Part shown: positions 1 through 11,198 of the stretch, piece after piece
Position numbering within the stretch: position 1 is the first letter of the stretch
Layout: every line of letters begins with the position of its first letter
Assembly: GCA_036346375.1 (NCBI GenBank)
Contig: CM070515.1
Span: 8,950,423 to 9,014,422 of the forward strand
DNA from: Guadua angustifolia
Lineage: Eukaryota > Streptophyta > Magnoliopsida > Poales > Poaceae
Direction of reading: 5' to 3'
DNA length: 64,000 nt
Translations under genes and position numbers: made by a program
The notes under the pieces: model-generated
Database searches by the model: none
Told to the model about the DNA's origin: nothing
The model's input: the letters and a program-made list of their open reading frames with translations, nothing else

Positions 1-299
1 AACTTTTAGTTGGTGCTTAAGGTTCATTTGTTGATTGCTCTAGTAATTCACTATGTGGTTATCGTTTTGTTTTGCTCCACTCACTAAGTATAATACTACG
101 GTCGTTATATGTTGTATTTGCCTTCCTTGTTATTGACGCTCTAACGGTTATATTATGATTGCTATTATATTGTTGTTGTGTTGTTTTGCTCTAATTGCAT
201 AGAGGTCATGCTGAAATTTCCTAGAAATTTTGGGTTGTTTGGTTGTATGTTGGTGCTTGAGGATGTAACATTCGGGGCACGGGGTGTTGGGGTATTACA
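1..299 (+). mobile_element. 3' part of a retrotransposon LTR (cut by window edge)
   Basis: The AT-rich sequence ends in ATTACA and is followed one base later by a primer-binding-site-like stretch. That is how the 3' end of a 5' LTR looks. Its start lies outside the window. No coding sequence is seen here. The superfamily cannot be assigned from this piece; the ending resembles Ty3/gypsy LTRs of grasses, which is inference. Confidence 0.55.
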
Positions 300-301
300 G
301 T

Positions 302-313
302 TGGTATTAGAGC
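302..313 (+). other. LTR retrotransposon primer-binding site
   Basis: TGGTATTAGAGC differs at one base from TGGTATCAGAGC, the usual plant site complementary to the 3' end of initiator methionine tRNA. It lies two bases after the ACA end of the LTR, the expected spacing for minus-strand priming. Confidence 0.65.
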
Positions 314-1398
314 GGGCTTCAGGTCCGTAGTGTAGGAATTTAATAAATTACTCTAGAGTGAACTAAATTTTTGCTTTGTGAAATTAGAAACATGGTTTAA
401 GATTAATCTTTAAAATTTGGCTCTAGTGCACCGTAGGAAGGGTATGTGTGATCATTGCATTACACTTTAATGTCTTATTTGAGTTTTATTGATATATGTT
501 GACTATGATAATGTTATGATGAAGCATCTTGCTATGATCATGAAGGAACTGATTGAATCGTTATATTGTTGTGAGATAGCGGTGTTGAAAGGTTTCGACC
601 ATGTTCTTTTGACCATGGTAAGGGCTTTAGTTGTGGGTGTGGCCGGATAGAGCCACCACTTGTGGTTTAGGAACCTCTCATAGGTGAGAGTCATTGTTTT
701 TACATCATAGATCAAAGAGTGGGTGAAAAGGTTGCTTTCTTTTTGCCTTCGATGGTTGGAGACAAAGAGAAAGAGATTCACAATGATTCTTTTTGGATTG
801 CTATTACTACCATTCTAATGTTTGGTTTTATTGGTTTAAGTGTATGTTTGTTGTTTTATTCTGTATTTGTTGAGTTTTAGACTCACCCTTGCATTATTGT
901 TCTTTTTAGGTAGCCATTGAAGGCGTCATATATAGGATGTGAGTAGCACATGCACATCACATGCAAGCAACCATCTCACCTTTAGTTACCTCATTAATAT
1001 CATAGAGAACTAGCTCATCTATTTTGAACTTAATTAGTTTATATTTGTTGCTTTATGGTAGTTTTGTAGATCATGAATAGTACTAGTGCATGTGGCAATG
1101 ATGTGTTATGAATGTGTATGTGGTAATGGCTTATTTAATAGTATCGTTGCTAGTCATTCCTCTTAGGCACATGGTCCTGAGCATTCTCGGGTGTGTTGTC
1201 CTGAGCGTTCATGGCGCAAGGTCCCAAATTATGTGAGAATGTTTATCTTTATTTATGCTATCCTAATATTCTTATTGTAGGATAACTTGTTCTAAGATTT
1301 TAAATTAGGGAGACGATGCTGAAATTGTTAGTAATAATAGCTTTAATTTAGAGTGAAAGTGTAATAGTTATATAATGGGTTCTCCATTGGGCTGGAGT
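314..1398. mobile_element. Internal remnant of LTR retrotransposon, no intact gag
   Basis: This follows the primer-binding site and should be the leader and gag region of the element. It holds only AT-rich sequence with short open frames and no recognisable gag motif. The CACTA element starts at 1399, so this retroelement was probably the target of that insertion. I see no gene in this stretch. Confidence 0.4.
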
Positions 1399-1419
1399 CA
1401 CTACAGAAACAGGAAATTA

Positions 1420-1590
1420 ACGTCGGCCACATTAATTAACGCCGCCGGGCATATGCCGACGTTATTATTAATTAACGCGTCGGTGACAAGGAGCCGACGT
1501 TAATTATAATTAACGCGGCTTATTCCTAGCCGACGCATTATCTGACTAACGCCGCGGCGAAGCCCAGCCGACGTTAATTGTTGAGATAAG
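1420..1590. repeat. Left subterminal repeat block of the CACTA element
   Basis: Many copies of TTAACGTCGGC or its reverse complement GCCGACGTTAA, some with variants such as TTAACGCCGCC, alternate in orientation and pair into short hairpins. In CACTA elements such motifs are bound by the DNA-binding transposition protein. Confidence 0.85.
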
Positions 1591-1619
1591 GTCGGCGTTG
1601 CTTCGCCGCGCTTAATTTC

Positions 1620-1945
1620 GCCGGACGAAACGATTCGCGTTTTTGCGTCGCTCGCCGCCGCTCCGCCGTCCGCGCCGCCTCGCCGCCCGCCCGTCGCCGC
1701 TGCCGTACCTCTGCGCCGCCCGCCACGCCGCCTCGCCGCCCGCCGATCGCCGCCCACGCCGCGCAGCGCCGCCGCCCGCCGCTTCGGACGCCGCCCGCCT
1801 CGCCGCGCCACCCGCCGCCCGTGCCCTGCTGCCCGCCGTCTTCGCGATCGCCGCGACCTCCTCTCAACCGGCGGGCGGCGACCTGCGTCCCGCGGCGACC
1901 TCGCCCCATGGCGTCCTCCTCCTCTCCGGTCGGCCACAGGCTTAA
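1620..1945 (+). other. GC-rich CpG-dense segment inside the CACTA element
   Basis: About 320 bp rich in CGCCGC with many CpG sites lies just inside the left subterminal repeats. It is open in several frames on both strands because of its composition, so the long translations here are not evidence for a protein. It could be the element's own 5' leader or promoter, or a captured host 5' end. A run of short prolines and alanines in all frames gives no recognisable domain. Confidence 0.4.
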
Positions 1946-3010
1946 GGTCAGTATCCCTGCGGCGTCCTCCTCTCCTGCATGGCTCTATGGAATGCTGTGG
2001 GGTAATTAGTTAATTTATGGGGTAATTAGTTAATTAACGTCGGCCGAAAACCCTGACCGACGTTAATTAAGCGATATGCGTCTTGGATTGGTTGAAGATT
2101 GTTCTGTGGTTTGGCTTGATAGTCGGTGATGCGATATGTCGGTCTTGGGTTAGTTTTAATTTTAGTTTACGTCGGCCATGGCACAAGAGGAACAACCAAG
2201 CAGTGAAGATACTATGGATCAATTGATGGTTGCCATGTTCTTGTATGACTAATGAACTCGATGCTTTTGTGAGAAATGATCATACATCATGTTTTAGGCA
2301 TAATTATTATTGATAAGGACTTATGCCTTGGGTTTCTGTTCTAACACTTTAAGTGAGGCCACTTTTGGATTGGTTTCGTGATCATCACAATCGTTATTTA
2401 GATTTATATTGTTTTGGAGTGGTACCATGATGCAAGACGCGTGGGTGAGTAATGAACTAATGATGCATATGTTGGTAGAGGCATGACAAAATACATAGAT
2501 AAATTTGATATATTGATTTGTCACATGTTTTTTTAAATTTATATATCCATTTTGTGCTTATAAATATATATTTGAGTAATAGATTATCGTCGGATTTTTA
2601 TTTTTGATCTGAAATCACATAGTGTCACGAAACCTATGCGTCACCCGTTTCGGATCGGCATGTCTCACATGTGTCACATGTGAGATGTCTTTGTCCGAAT
2701 TGTCCCTTTTTGATAGCCTCGGAGTGGATGACAAAGTCAGGTATTTATGACGAGCCACAGTCTGAATGAAATTTCGGCGTCATAACCTGTTGTTCTCCCC
2801 CGCACCATATCCGGGCGTGCGGTGGAGAACAATGGGTTATGTCATCTTTGCCAAATTTCATTCGACTCTACAGTTCGCTATAAATCCGCTTTGTCATCCA
2901 CTCTTGGGTGGGTTTAGGACATATCCTTTCCTATAGATGTAGGGTCGTGATATATAGAAACAAAATGAACCTTATAACTGTTGATTTAACCTATATAGCC
3001 TCAAGTATGG

Positions 3011-4119
3011 GTGACGACATCACGATGGATGTATGAAGGTTGGGAGAAAAGTGGGGCTCACTCGAATGAGTGGACGGTCAAGGCTACCGCTTTTGTCGAC
3101 CGTGCCTTCTCTATGTCTAGTACTGTTAAGGTGAAGTGCCCATGCAGCAAGTGTCGTAATTTCCACCCCCAGGACAAGAAATCGATGTCTCTGCACCTGT
3201 GTCGGTTCGGTTTCATGCCAAGCTTTGAGTTGTGGGTACATCATGGTGAGTCACGTGCTCAAGGACCCGAAGTTGCGTTGAAGAGGAAGATGATAGGGCG
3301 GGCGATGATAGGATGGATGAGATGCTAGAAGCTTTGCGTCCCGAGATTAACGTGACTCGGAGGATCCGCCAACACGTGAGGTTCGGGAGTTCTTTGAGCT
3401 ACTTAAAGCTTCAAGAGTCAAGCAACGAACACACGAAAGTGACCCAGCTTGCTTTTGTGACGCGGCTCATGGCCATTAAGTCCAAGTATTTCTTTTCCAA
3501 TAATTGTTACAATGATCTCGTGGAATTGATCTCTGATATACTTCCGGCGAATCATAAGATGCCTAGAGATATGTACCAGTCTAAGAAGTTGTTGTCTGGT
3601 CTCGGTATGAAGTATGAGAAGATTGATGTGTGCAAGGATAACTGCATGCTTTTCTGGAAGGAGCATGAGAAAGAGAAGCATTGCTTAGTGTGTAAAAAAC
3701 CAAGATTTGTCGAGGTGGTGAATGAAGAAGGTGAAAAGGTAACGACCGATGTTGCACACAAGCAACTTCGGTACATGCCTCTCACACCTAGGCTGAAGCG
3801 GTTGTTTATCTCAAAACGAAGTGCCAGGCACATGAGGTGGCACAAAGAAGGTGTGCGTGAGAACGACGGAGTAATGGTGCACCCGTCAGATAGTGAGGCA
3901 TGGAAGGCTCTAGATAGCTTTGACGAGGACTTCGCGAGGGATGCGAGAAATGTTCGCATTGGGTTGGCGACCGATGGTTTCACGCCTTTCAACACAACCG
4001 CCGCATCATACTCGTGCTGGCCAGTCTTTGCTATTCCATACAACCTTCCACCTTCCCTTTGCATGAAATATGAGTTTATGTTCCTGGCCCCGAACATCCT
4101 GGAAAGCGTCTCAATGTGA
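3011..4119 (+). pseudogene. TNP2-type CACTA transposase, frameshifted and truncated
   Basis: Two overlapping plus-strand frames give the N-terminal half of a CACTA transposase. The first (3011-3328, first ATG at 3029) has the transposase-associated domain: RWMYEGW near its start, then a zinc-binding-like CPCSKC motif and LWVHHG. The second (3313-4119) continues into the tnp2 domain, with CPVCK-like cysteines (HCLVCKKPRF), LRYMPLTPRLKRLF, MRWHKEG and the family signature IGLATDGFTPF. A frameshift near 3310-3330 separates the halves. The open frame stops at 4119, before the rest of the tnp2 catalytic region. No functional transposase is predicted, and mobility would need a related element elsewhere. 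Confidence 0.9.
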
Positions 4120-4303
4120 TGCTCAAACCATTGATCAAGAGCTGAAAAAATTATGGACAGGTAGAGGCGTATGATCGCTATAAGAAATGAAATTCAACCT
4201 TCGTGTTGCATATTTATGGTCTGTCCATGATTTCATGGCCTATGGTATTTTTGCTGGCTGGAGCTGTCATGAAAATTTGACATGTCCGATCTGTGGTTCA
4301 GCC

Positions 4304-4650
4304 GACGTTAATTAGTAACCCTGGCACCCTGGTTCATCCGACAAATCTCCGACAAAACACAGCTAATTAACGTCGGCCAGGACTAAGCCGACGTTAATTA
4401 ATAATTAACGTCGGCTAAACAGTAGCCGACGTTAATTGGTGCGGTCACGGCATTAATTAACGTCGGCTATGCCTGGCCGACGTTAATTAGTAATTAACGT
4501 CGGCTACCGACGTTAATTAAGCTAATTAACGTCGATTAACTATCGTGGGCCAAAAGCCGACGTTAATTAGTGTTTTGCCGACGTTAATTACTATTAACGT
4601 CGGCAAATGGCTAATTAACGTCGGCATTTGGCCGATGTTAATTTGCGGGA
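4304..4650. repeat. Right subterminal repeat block of the CACTA element
   Basis: The block holds a dozen or so TTAACGTCGGC and GCCGACGTTAA units in alternating orientation, ending about ten bases before the terminal CTGTAGTG. It mirrors the left block. Confidence 0.88.
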
Positions 4651-4664
4651 TTACTGTAGTGAGT

Positions 4665-5643
4665 GTTATACCAATACGCACCTATGATCATTATCTTTTC
4701 TAATTATATTTTAGTAAAAACATTAATCATATAATGATATGACATTATTTTTGATGACCAATCTAGAGATATGATTTCCATATGATAAATCTAAATACTT
4801 TTGTGCATATTAATGGTCAAAAATTTAAAATATTGATTTCACATATTCTAAAATAACATCTAAAAAAAACGGATAGAGTAGCTTGCAAGCGAAGAGTTAC
4901 GAGTCGCATTTGTCGTCACCTCTCAAGCAGTCAAGCACTCAGACCGATGCTTGCTTGGATGCTTTGTAGGAGAAAATTCATTAATTTCAGGCTTTCAGTC
5001 AAAATTCTTTTTCTCGGACTGTCAAATACATGCCCTGGAATGGAAGCGACGAGAAGGGATCTGCTACTGCTAAGTCAAAATAGTGCATGAATGTTAAACC
5101 TGTTCATGCACACTTCATTCATGAAACCAGTCAATTGGACCTTCATATTCTTCAGATATCCAGAAAGGTTCGTGAAGATGTAGGTATGGTTTGCTTTAGC
5201 CAAAGGAGCGATCAATATGATCAGTGGTAGTCATGAGTCATGACAGATATTATCACAGTTTGTTGTATATTGTATCATAGTGTGCTGATTGTACTGTAGT
5301 TATCTATCCACAATAGAGCTACCTGCAACAATTGTACTATGATATCAAACTTCGTACTAAGTACCATCTTTTGCTCATAATGTAAACCCGATGTAAAACC
5401 TATTTGAAATGCAGAAATTTCATAAAAATCTTGTAGGATTTCCATAGGAAACGGTTTAATTCCCGCAGAAATTAGGGAAAATTCTCGGGCTCCGAACAGA
5501 ACCTAAATGTTTGGACACAAACGATGAAAATTACTACGTGTGGAGTGAAGATAGACACTGAAGAAAGCTAGGGGCAAGTAAAAGTAGCTAGCCATTCAGT
5601 TCCCTGGCCTTCAGACTCCTAGTGAAGCGACCTCTTCGTTTTT
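4665..5643. other. Intergenic, no gene seen
   Basis: AT-rich sequence with no long open frame, no splice-supported exon and no clear repeat boundary. The left end should continue the retroelement into which the CACTA element jumped, but no second LTR was recognised. Confidence 0.5.
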
Positions 5644-5851
5644 ACCTTTCATCTTTCTTGTAAGCTTAGTGGGATGAACGTTTCTGCAAGAGGAAAGCCT
5701 CTTTCGATCAGGTCCCCACTATTCCCTCTTCTTGTACTACATTTTATACCTTTCATCTTTCTTGTAAGCTTAGTGGGATGAACGTTTCTGCAAGGGGAAA
5801 GCCTCTTTCGATCAGGTCCCCACTATTCCCTCTTCTTGTACTACATTTTAT
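5644..5851. repeat. Tandem duplication, 2 x 104 bp
   Basis: Two adjacent copies (5644-5747 and 5748-5851) both begin ACCTTTCATCTTTCTTG. They are nearly identical; one clear difference is GCAAGAGGA against GCAAGGGGA. The near-identity points to a recent local duplication. No gene overlaps it. Confidence 0.9.
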
Positions 5852-6256
5852 GTCATTTTAAAGCATACACCTTGCATCTTGGAGTAAAATCTAATAAGGT
5901 CGATACCATGGATCGAAGAGCACTTAGGCATGGTGCGTTACGTAGTGATAAACAGAGTTCAATTCTTACCGATGTATCATATATTGGTAGATTATTTGTG
6001 TGGTTCGATTTAATTTAAGCTATGATTTCCCAAGATTTGAACCTGTGACATGAGCTATGATAAGATGACTCGCTAGTCACTAGTCAAAAAGAAAAGAAGC
6101 TGTCGTGTATTGTTTTCCCAAATATTCCTCGTATGCATATAGCTCACAGACGCCTGCTAGCTAGCATTGCCCCTGATACGTGGTCAAGACATGCTTTGCA
6201 CTTATCATGTGTCATTAATTACCTGAACCTTTCTAAGCATATCTAGCAGTCAGTTA

Positions 6257-6480
6257 GGGCCTGCTTAAGGTGATTCACTTCTCTAGATTCGAGAATCGTG
6301 AAGTGAAAATTTTAACTTCACCAGATTCATGAAGTCGAGTCGTGAGTACATTAAGAGTGTTTAGATGGATCATCTTGTTTACATTTTAGACTAAAAATAT
6401 AAACTTAATTCACTTTATTTTAGCCTATAAGTTTTAGATCTCAAGTGAAGCTGAAATCTAAAGCTCTACCAAACATGCCC
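6257..6480. mobile_element. Tourist-like MITE with TTA target duplication
   Basis: The 224-bp element begins GGGCCTG and ends CATGCCC, and is flanked by TTA at 6254-6256 and 6481-6483. It carries the core TAAACTTAATTCACTTTA, also found in reverse orientation at 28587-28817 and about 61405-61616. The 3-bp TTA duplication points to the PIF/Harbinger superfamily. Confidence 0.7.
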
Positions 6481-6569
6481 TTAGTTATCCCTCAGATCGC
6501 TACTGAAGAAACTCTACATAGGCAATGGTTACCAGTTACACTAAATTCAATATGAACCGTTCTTTCTTT

Positions 6570-6710
6570 TCGATTCAAGGAATCAGATTAACTAGAATTT
6601 ATTTATACTTTCTTTGATAGTAAAGTAGTAGAAATACTCTTAACAAATCAGCGGTTGCATCTGATTTATATTATCTACTATATTAGCAGGCACAAAATTT
6701 CTCATGGTTA
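6570..6710. repeat. Relic of a dispersed AT-rich repeat
   Basis: The words TTTATACTT, AGTAGTAGAAATACTC and TCTGATTT recur in the same order at about 24720-24920, 35340-35550 and 56090-56260. This marks an old dispersed repeat with no coding capacity. Boundaries are approximate. Confidence 0.4.
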
Positions 6711-6714
6711 CATG

Positions 6715-7060
6715 TTAATGCAGTGTTGCGTTGTTGAATGTCATGTAAACGCGGTCGGTCCCAGGCTTGTTGATCCACCAAAGTTGGCGCCTCCTGTTGC
6801 GCTCGATCTTGAACAATGTTAGGTATGAGCTATGAACACTACATGTGTGCACATGGGCTATGCATAGGCTATAGCGAGTGAACTCTAGAACGTCTTCGTA
6901 CGTACGCTCAAGACAAATGGCTGAATACCTGGCATTCTGGCCTCCATATCCCAAACAAGTTCCTGCACAGAGAAGAGATCATCCTGGTGTTTTGTGAAGC
7001 ACATGCTACCAGAGGTGAAACCTCTGTAACAGATCAGAGCCATGGTGAACCATTCGAAAT
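6715..7060 (-). pseudogene. Unrecognised coding-like relic
   Basis: On the minus strand an open stretch of about 79 codons (6954-6715) and a second frame upstream of it look more like protein than the surroundings, for example QLWWINKPGTDRVYMTF. A splice-acceptor-like TGTGCAG precedes GAACTTGTTTGGG near 6965. The frames do not join without a shift and the long frame has no ATG start. I do not recognise the family. It may be the 3' end of a decayed gene or chance. Confidence 0.2.
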
Positions 7061-7254
7061 GCACCGCAAAATTCTCCCTCCCAAACAGGTGTCACTGACC
7101 ACAAAATGGCTAAAAATAACCTGTGCAAGCTACACTTCAGATACCTACCCGTGCCGTCCATAAATCCCCTTCTTCTGTAGCCCCTCTTGCTTTGGAGGAG
7201 ACCCTTAGCCGTCGAAGGCCGCGAGCCTTCCCCCTATCCCGGTTCTTTCCTCTC

Positions 7255-8016
7255 ATGGAGGTAGAGCACGGTTTCCTTACCACCACAACGGTGTCCGGCA
7301 CCAATGGCGACAGCGGCATCGCCACCAACAATGTGATCCGTAGCGTAAGCATAGAGGAGAAGGAGCAGCATGACAATGGAGCTGCGGCCACAAATGAGGG
7401 TGCCATGATCACCACTGTCCTAAACAAACAGGAGGTGAGCATGCGATCTACCAATGGCGACGACAAGATGGAGCCCAACACCCCCATCTCCAGGCGCGCT
7501 TCCTCCCATGACCGCCGGCAAGCCAAGAAGCGCGGCGCGTTCGGCCTTTTCAGGGCGATGTTCATGTCCTTCGGCCGGAAAGGCAGAACGAAGAACAGGG
7601 ACGACATGAGCGACCAGAAGAAGACCGGTGACAAGCCGGCGGCCGCCGCGGCGTCCAACGACGCGACGTGGAAGAACCTCGTCGACGGCATGCGCCCGCT
7701 CCGCCTCCACGGCCAGCTGGAGTACTACCCGCCGCCTCCGCCGCTGGGGCACGACGTGTACCACGACGTCCTCCTCCCGCCACCGTCGCCTGCGCGGTCC
7801 GAGGGCATGACCAGCCGCTACGCGTCCGCTCAGGACCTACAGCAGCTAGACAACGGCCATGATGAGGACGAGGAGGAAGGGGGGGGTGCTCCAACGCAGG
7901 GTGGTGACGGTGGCTGCCCCCATGCGATCGACATGCAGGCCGAGGAGTTCATTGCGAAGTTCTATGCGCAGATCAGGCTGCAGAAGTCGGATTCGTTCAA
8001 CGACCGTGCCGAGTGA
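7255..8016 (+). CDS. DUF761 domain protein (cotton-fibre-expressed type)
   Basis: This is a complete single-exon frame of 253 residues. I chose the ATG at 7255 because the frame upstream has no ATG, only a GTG at 7123, and plant genes start at ATG. The last 25 residues carry the DUF761 signature, EEFIAKFYAQIRLQKSDS, which in this family sits at the extreme C terminus. Residues about 80-125 are very basic with a short FGLFRAMFMSFGRK patch; the middle is proline- and acid-rich and looks disordered. There is no signal peptide or membrane segment. DUF761 proteins are small, plant-specific and often stress- or hormone-responsive, with unknown biochemistry. The gene has no obvious partner nearby. 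GC content rises sharply in its second half, as is common in grass genes. Confidence 0.85.
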   Translation: MEVEHGFLTTTTVSGTNGDSGIATNNVIRSVSIEEKEQHDNGAAATNEGAMITTVLNKQEVSMRSTNGDDKMEPNTPISRRASSHDRRQAKKRGAFGLFRAMFMSFGRKGRTKNRDDMSDQKKTGDKPAAAAASNDATWKNLVDGMRPLRLHGQLEYYPPPPPLGHDVYHDVLLPPPSPARSEGMTSRYASAQDLQQLDNGHDEDEEEGGGAPTQGGDGGCPHAIDMQAEEFIAKFYAQIRLQKSDSFNDRAE

Positions 8017-8998
8017 TCAATCAGCATGTTGCCTTTTTTCTCTCTCCTGAAACAGAGATTTTCCAACCTTTATTGAAGGCTAATAGCTTAGCATGTTGCC
8101 TTATGGATCCTACCTTTTACATTAAGCAGTTCTCTTTGTGATATGATACTTCGGGAGGAAGATCGAATTCAATGTAGTGGAATCATGAAGAGATGCATGG
8201 TGTATCAAAGCTCTGTTGCATCTATAATCACACTCATTGCTACTTCTCCATTACTGTTTGCATGTATCAAATCAATTTTCATGTTTTCCCGTAGACACAG
8301 AATCACCCTCCTCGAATTTGTTTTCTAGCCATTCTCCTCTGTCTGTGCCACCATCATCTCTCACATGATGATCTTATTTTAGAAACATAGGTGATCATCT
8401 TTATAAAAAGGTCGAACTTTTGAAAATGTCATTCACAAAAATATGTAACAAAATACCCTATTTCTACATTATCTAAATCCAGACAAGTCCAATCGATATG
8501 GCATTTCTTAAACTCGAAGTGGGGCACATAAGATATTTCTCCGTTTCTTAAATTGTTTGCTTATGTATAGAACAATCACTTATAAAATGGAACGAAGAAA
8601 AACAAAAGAGTTCAACCTTGAGCTGCGCATTTTTAGTGTAAAGGCATCATCGCTCCGGTTTTATTGAAAGATAGAACTTGAATCAGGAAGGAAGAGGATG
8701 ACCAGTATATGAGAGAGGTTGCAGAGTTCAGGAATTTGTGGGACAATCTACTGTGCCCTGACAGTACACTGGGGATATTTGGGCTGGCCTTTGAAGGGCT
8801 AAATAAGCCCAGGTAGCACCGGCTGTGGATCCGCACTAAATATCTGGTAGTTTGGATGTATTCTCCTAGTTAATTTTCGCCCTGTTTTGTATCTTTATCA
8901 GATTGTTAGTTCCATTTGCGAAATTTATATTGTGATGATTAATTTGACAACAATTTAATATATATGTGATGATTTATATGACAACAATATTTGTTATG
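8017..8998. other. 3' flank of the DUF761 gene, no further gene seen
   Basis: The first 100 bp should hold the 3' UTR. The rest is AT-rich with short frames only. Small repeats (GATGATT...GACAACAAT twice near 8934-8985) are the only structure noticed. Confidence 0.45.
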
Positions 8999-10133
8999 AA
9001 ACAAGGTACTGCGAGAGTTTGTTTTATTTGTAACAGAGATGCAAATGAGACAACAGAAGTGCAACGCCGGACGCGAGATGCACGTTGCCTTGAGCGGACG
9101 CAGACAGCGTACACCGCAGGTCGAGAAGAATCCGCAGGTGGCGCGCAGCCCGAGGGAAGCACACGCGAAGGTCGCAGAGGTGCAGGCGCAGCACGCGAGG
9201 TCGCAGAGGTGCAGGTGGCACGCGAAATCGCAAGTGCAGGAGGCGCAGCACGCAGAAGTCGCGGGTGGTGCAGCGAGTCGGGATGCGTAGAGGTCTACGC
9301 AGACGGTCGACGCAGTGTGACGGCCAGCGGGTCGTGCAGACGAGTTAGTCACGCGAGGGCGGCAGGTGGACCGTACGCGTGCATATATATGAGTTTTGGG
9401 CTGTGTGCATGTATTGGGTCTTATGTAATTAGGCTAGGCAATTAGGGTTAAGAAATTAGGGTTTGTATGAGTATAAAAGAGAGGGAGGAAATCTCCTGTG
9501 AGAGGAGAAAGAAAAAGTTGAATCCGAGACGACATCGTTGAGCTGGCGTGAGAAAAGCAGAGCCGTACAAGAAAAGGTTTCGGACAGGAGCCAGGAGGCT
9601 TCGTGATAAAAGGAGAGGCGAGGGGCTCCGGCGGAGGTGAAGAACCGAAGAAAATAGAGAGGCGGCGTCCAGGAGCACGAGTAGTGCGACGCATCGAAGA
9701 ACTGAAGGCAGAAGGAAAAGAGAGCAGCGGTCGCAGCAACGAGGCAAAAAATTCGGTGTTACAGTTCACGAGCTACAGTACCTCGCGATGCTATAGTAAT
9801 CAGGGTGTGCTGTAGACATGATGTTGCTGAGATAATAGAGAAGAAAATTTTGGAAGATTATTTGAGTTATGCTTTCATCCATACGTGTGTTCTTTGATGA
9901 AAATCAGTGAGTATAGATTTCGATCTATTAATCCATGTTTACGTATAATTGCTCTTTAGTATGCATGTTTAATCTAGTTTCTCTTCCATATTATTATATC
10001 AATTATCATAGATTGATTTGTTCAATTTAGTCACTATTTTATTAATTTCCAGAATTAATACAAACACAAAAAAATTAGTTTTAGGTGTTAGTTTGCACCA
10101 ATTCACCTCCTTCTTAGTGCGCCTCGATCCTAC
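8999..10133 (+). mobile_element. Probable solo LTR (copia-like)
   Basis: The right end, CAATTCACCTCC...CCTCGATCCTACA at about 10100-10133, has the form of the 3' end of a grass Ty1/copia LTR. A TATA-like GTATAAAAGAG sits near 9471, as expected for an LTR promoter. The left end could not be fixed and no target duplication was found. The GC-rich translations between 9000 and 9450 are open on both strands and are not taken as genes. Confidence 0.45.
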
Positions 10134-10225
10134 ACAGATTAATTCTCCTCGTTAGGGATTAGGAGACGTCCTTGCGAAATGCAGGTGATAACTAATATAT
10201 CGATCAAACTTCTTTAGCTAACAAA

Positions 10226-10313
10226 AAGATCACTTTAGAAGTTTGCGTGGGTCTGCATGAGTAAACTCTAAAGATGCCTTTTGGCACTTTCTTGGCACTT
10301 CTTTTGGCTCAAC
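10226..10313 (+). repeat. Direct repeat copy 1 (about 90 bp)
   Basis: The sequence from CACTTTAGAAGTTTGCGTGG through CTTGGCACTTCTTTTG is repeated with few changes at about 12412-12500 in the same orientation. The two copies bracket some 2.1 kb holding the nested MITEs. They could be remnants of terminal repeats of one element. Confidence 0.7.
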
Positions 10314-10941
10314 CCTAATCACGAGATTAATCAGGATTTATGAGAAATTAACCGATTAAACTTTTCAGATTAATCACTTGATGCCCTAGACAGATTTTGA
10401 ATGGATCAAATCAAAATTATTATGATGAAACTATAAATCAATCTAAAAATAAAACAGGCATACAAGTGAGGAACGAAAATGAAAAGAATGAGACTACCAA
10501 CGCATTGACTTGCAAATCGTGATTTTTATTATTAAGATGTGCTCACAAGATACCTCCAATCGCCGAGGAAGAAAACCAGACGCTAGAACTTGCGGCCACA
10601 AGCACATACATGCACTAGAATTTTCTAGTCGGCCTGGGGACCTTTTAGTCACGCATGCATACGCGGCCACCAGGAAATTTCTTTTGTGATGCAACTCGCA
10701 AAGACATTATCTAGTCGCCAGTTGCATGCAAACCAATCTTCTATTCTTCTGGTCGCAAGAATGCAAGCCGCAAGGAACAAAAAACGAGAACTTCTAGTCG
10801 TAATGATGCATGCATATTACATCGACCCTCCAGGCACAATGCCTTTTTTTTTTACTTCCCAGCCGCCGGCCGCCAAGGCTAACCAGACGCGATTAGCAAG
10901 TCCTTTTATACTACTCAAAACCCTAACTTTTTATCTCTAAT

Positions 10942-10980
<39 letters not shown>

Positions 10981-11066
10981 ACCGACTCAATAACATATGG
11001 TCTAATATATGCATACAATCCAAAATTCACACATACACACGACGCCCACCGCCGCACTCACGTGAC
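10314..11066. other. Non-coding stretch with AT microsatellite
   Basis: No gene is supported. A TCTAGTCG-like word recurs about four times between 10620 and 10800. It lies close to CATGCAT or CATGCAA words at about 10653, 10722 and 10806. A pure (AT)n run lies at 10945-10978. Confidence 0.5.
10945..10978. repeat. (AT)n microsatellite
   Basis: An uninterrupted run of about 17 AT units. Confidence 0.95.
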
Positions 11067-11198
11067 TAAGAGCATCTCCAGCAGAGCCCCTAAACCAGCC
11101 CGTAAACTTTAAAATAGGGACTTTAGTAAAAAATACAGGTCCAGCAAGTCCCCTAATCCAGCCCCTAAAATTAGGAGGCCCCTAAATTTGCCTCCTCA

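Larger units (their letters stand above)
1399..4661 (+). mobile_element. CACTA (En/Spm-type) DNA transposon, 3.26 kb, deleted
   Basis: The element starts CACTACAG and ends CTGTAGTG. It is flanked by the direct 3-bp repeat AGT (1396-1398 and 4662-4664), the target-site size expected for CACTA elements. Both subterminal zones are packed with TTAACGTCGGC units in both orientations (about 1420-1590, 2033-2066 and 4304-4650), the binding-site arrangement typical of this superfamily. Inside is a truncated TNP2-type transposase on the plus strand. At 3.26 kb it is much shorter than autonomous CACTA elements, so it is a non-autonomous deletion derivative. The clean ends and target duplication suggest a fairly young insertion into the retroelement remnant. 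Confidence 0.93.

Noticed and set aside
1500..2009. Long open frames on both strands in the GC-rich part of the CACTA element
   Set aside because: They are open on both strands at once, made of Arg/Ala/Pro runs, and follow from CGCCGC-rich composition.
7137..7894. Minus-strand frames of 110-184 codons opposite the DUF761 gene
   Set aside because: They mirror a well-supported plus-strand gene with a family signature and have no domain of their own.
8939..9445. Cys-rich and Arg-rich frames around 9.0-9.4 kb
   Set aside because: They lie in a probable LTR, are open on both strands and show no conserved spacing of cysteines.
10600..10820. Cluster of CATGCAT-type (RY) motifs as a seed-gene promoter
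   Set aside because: No gene follows within a sensible distance and the motifs lie in repeat-like sequence.
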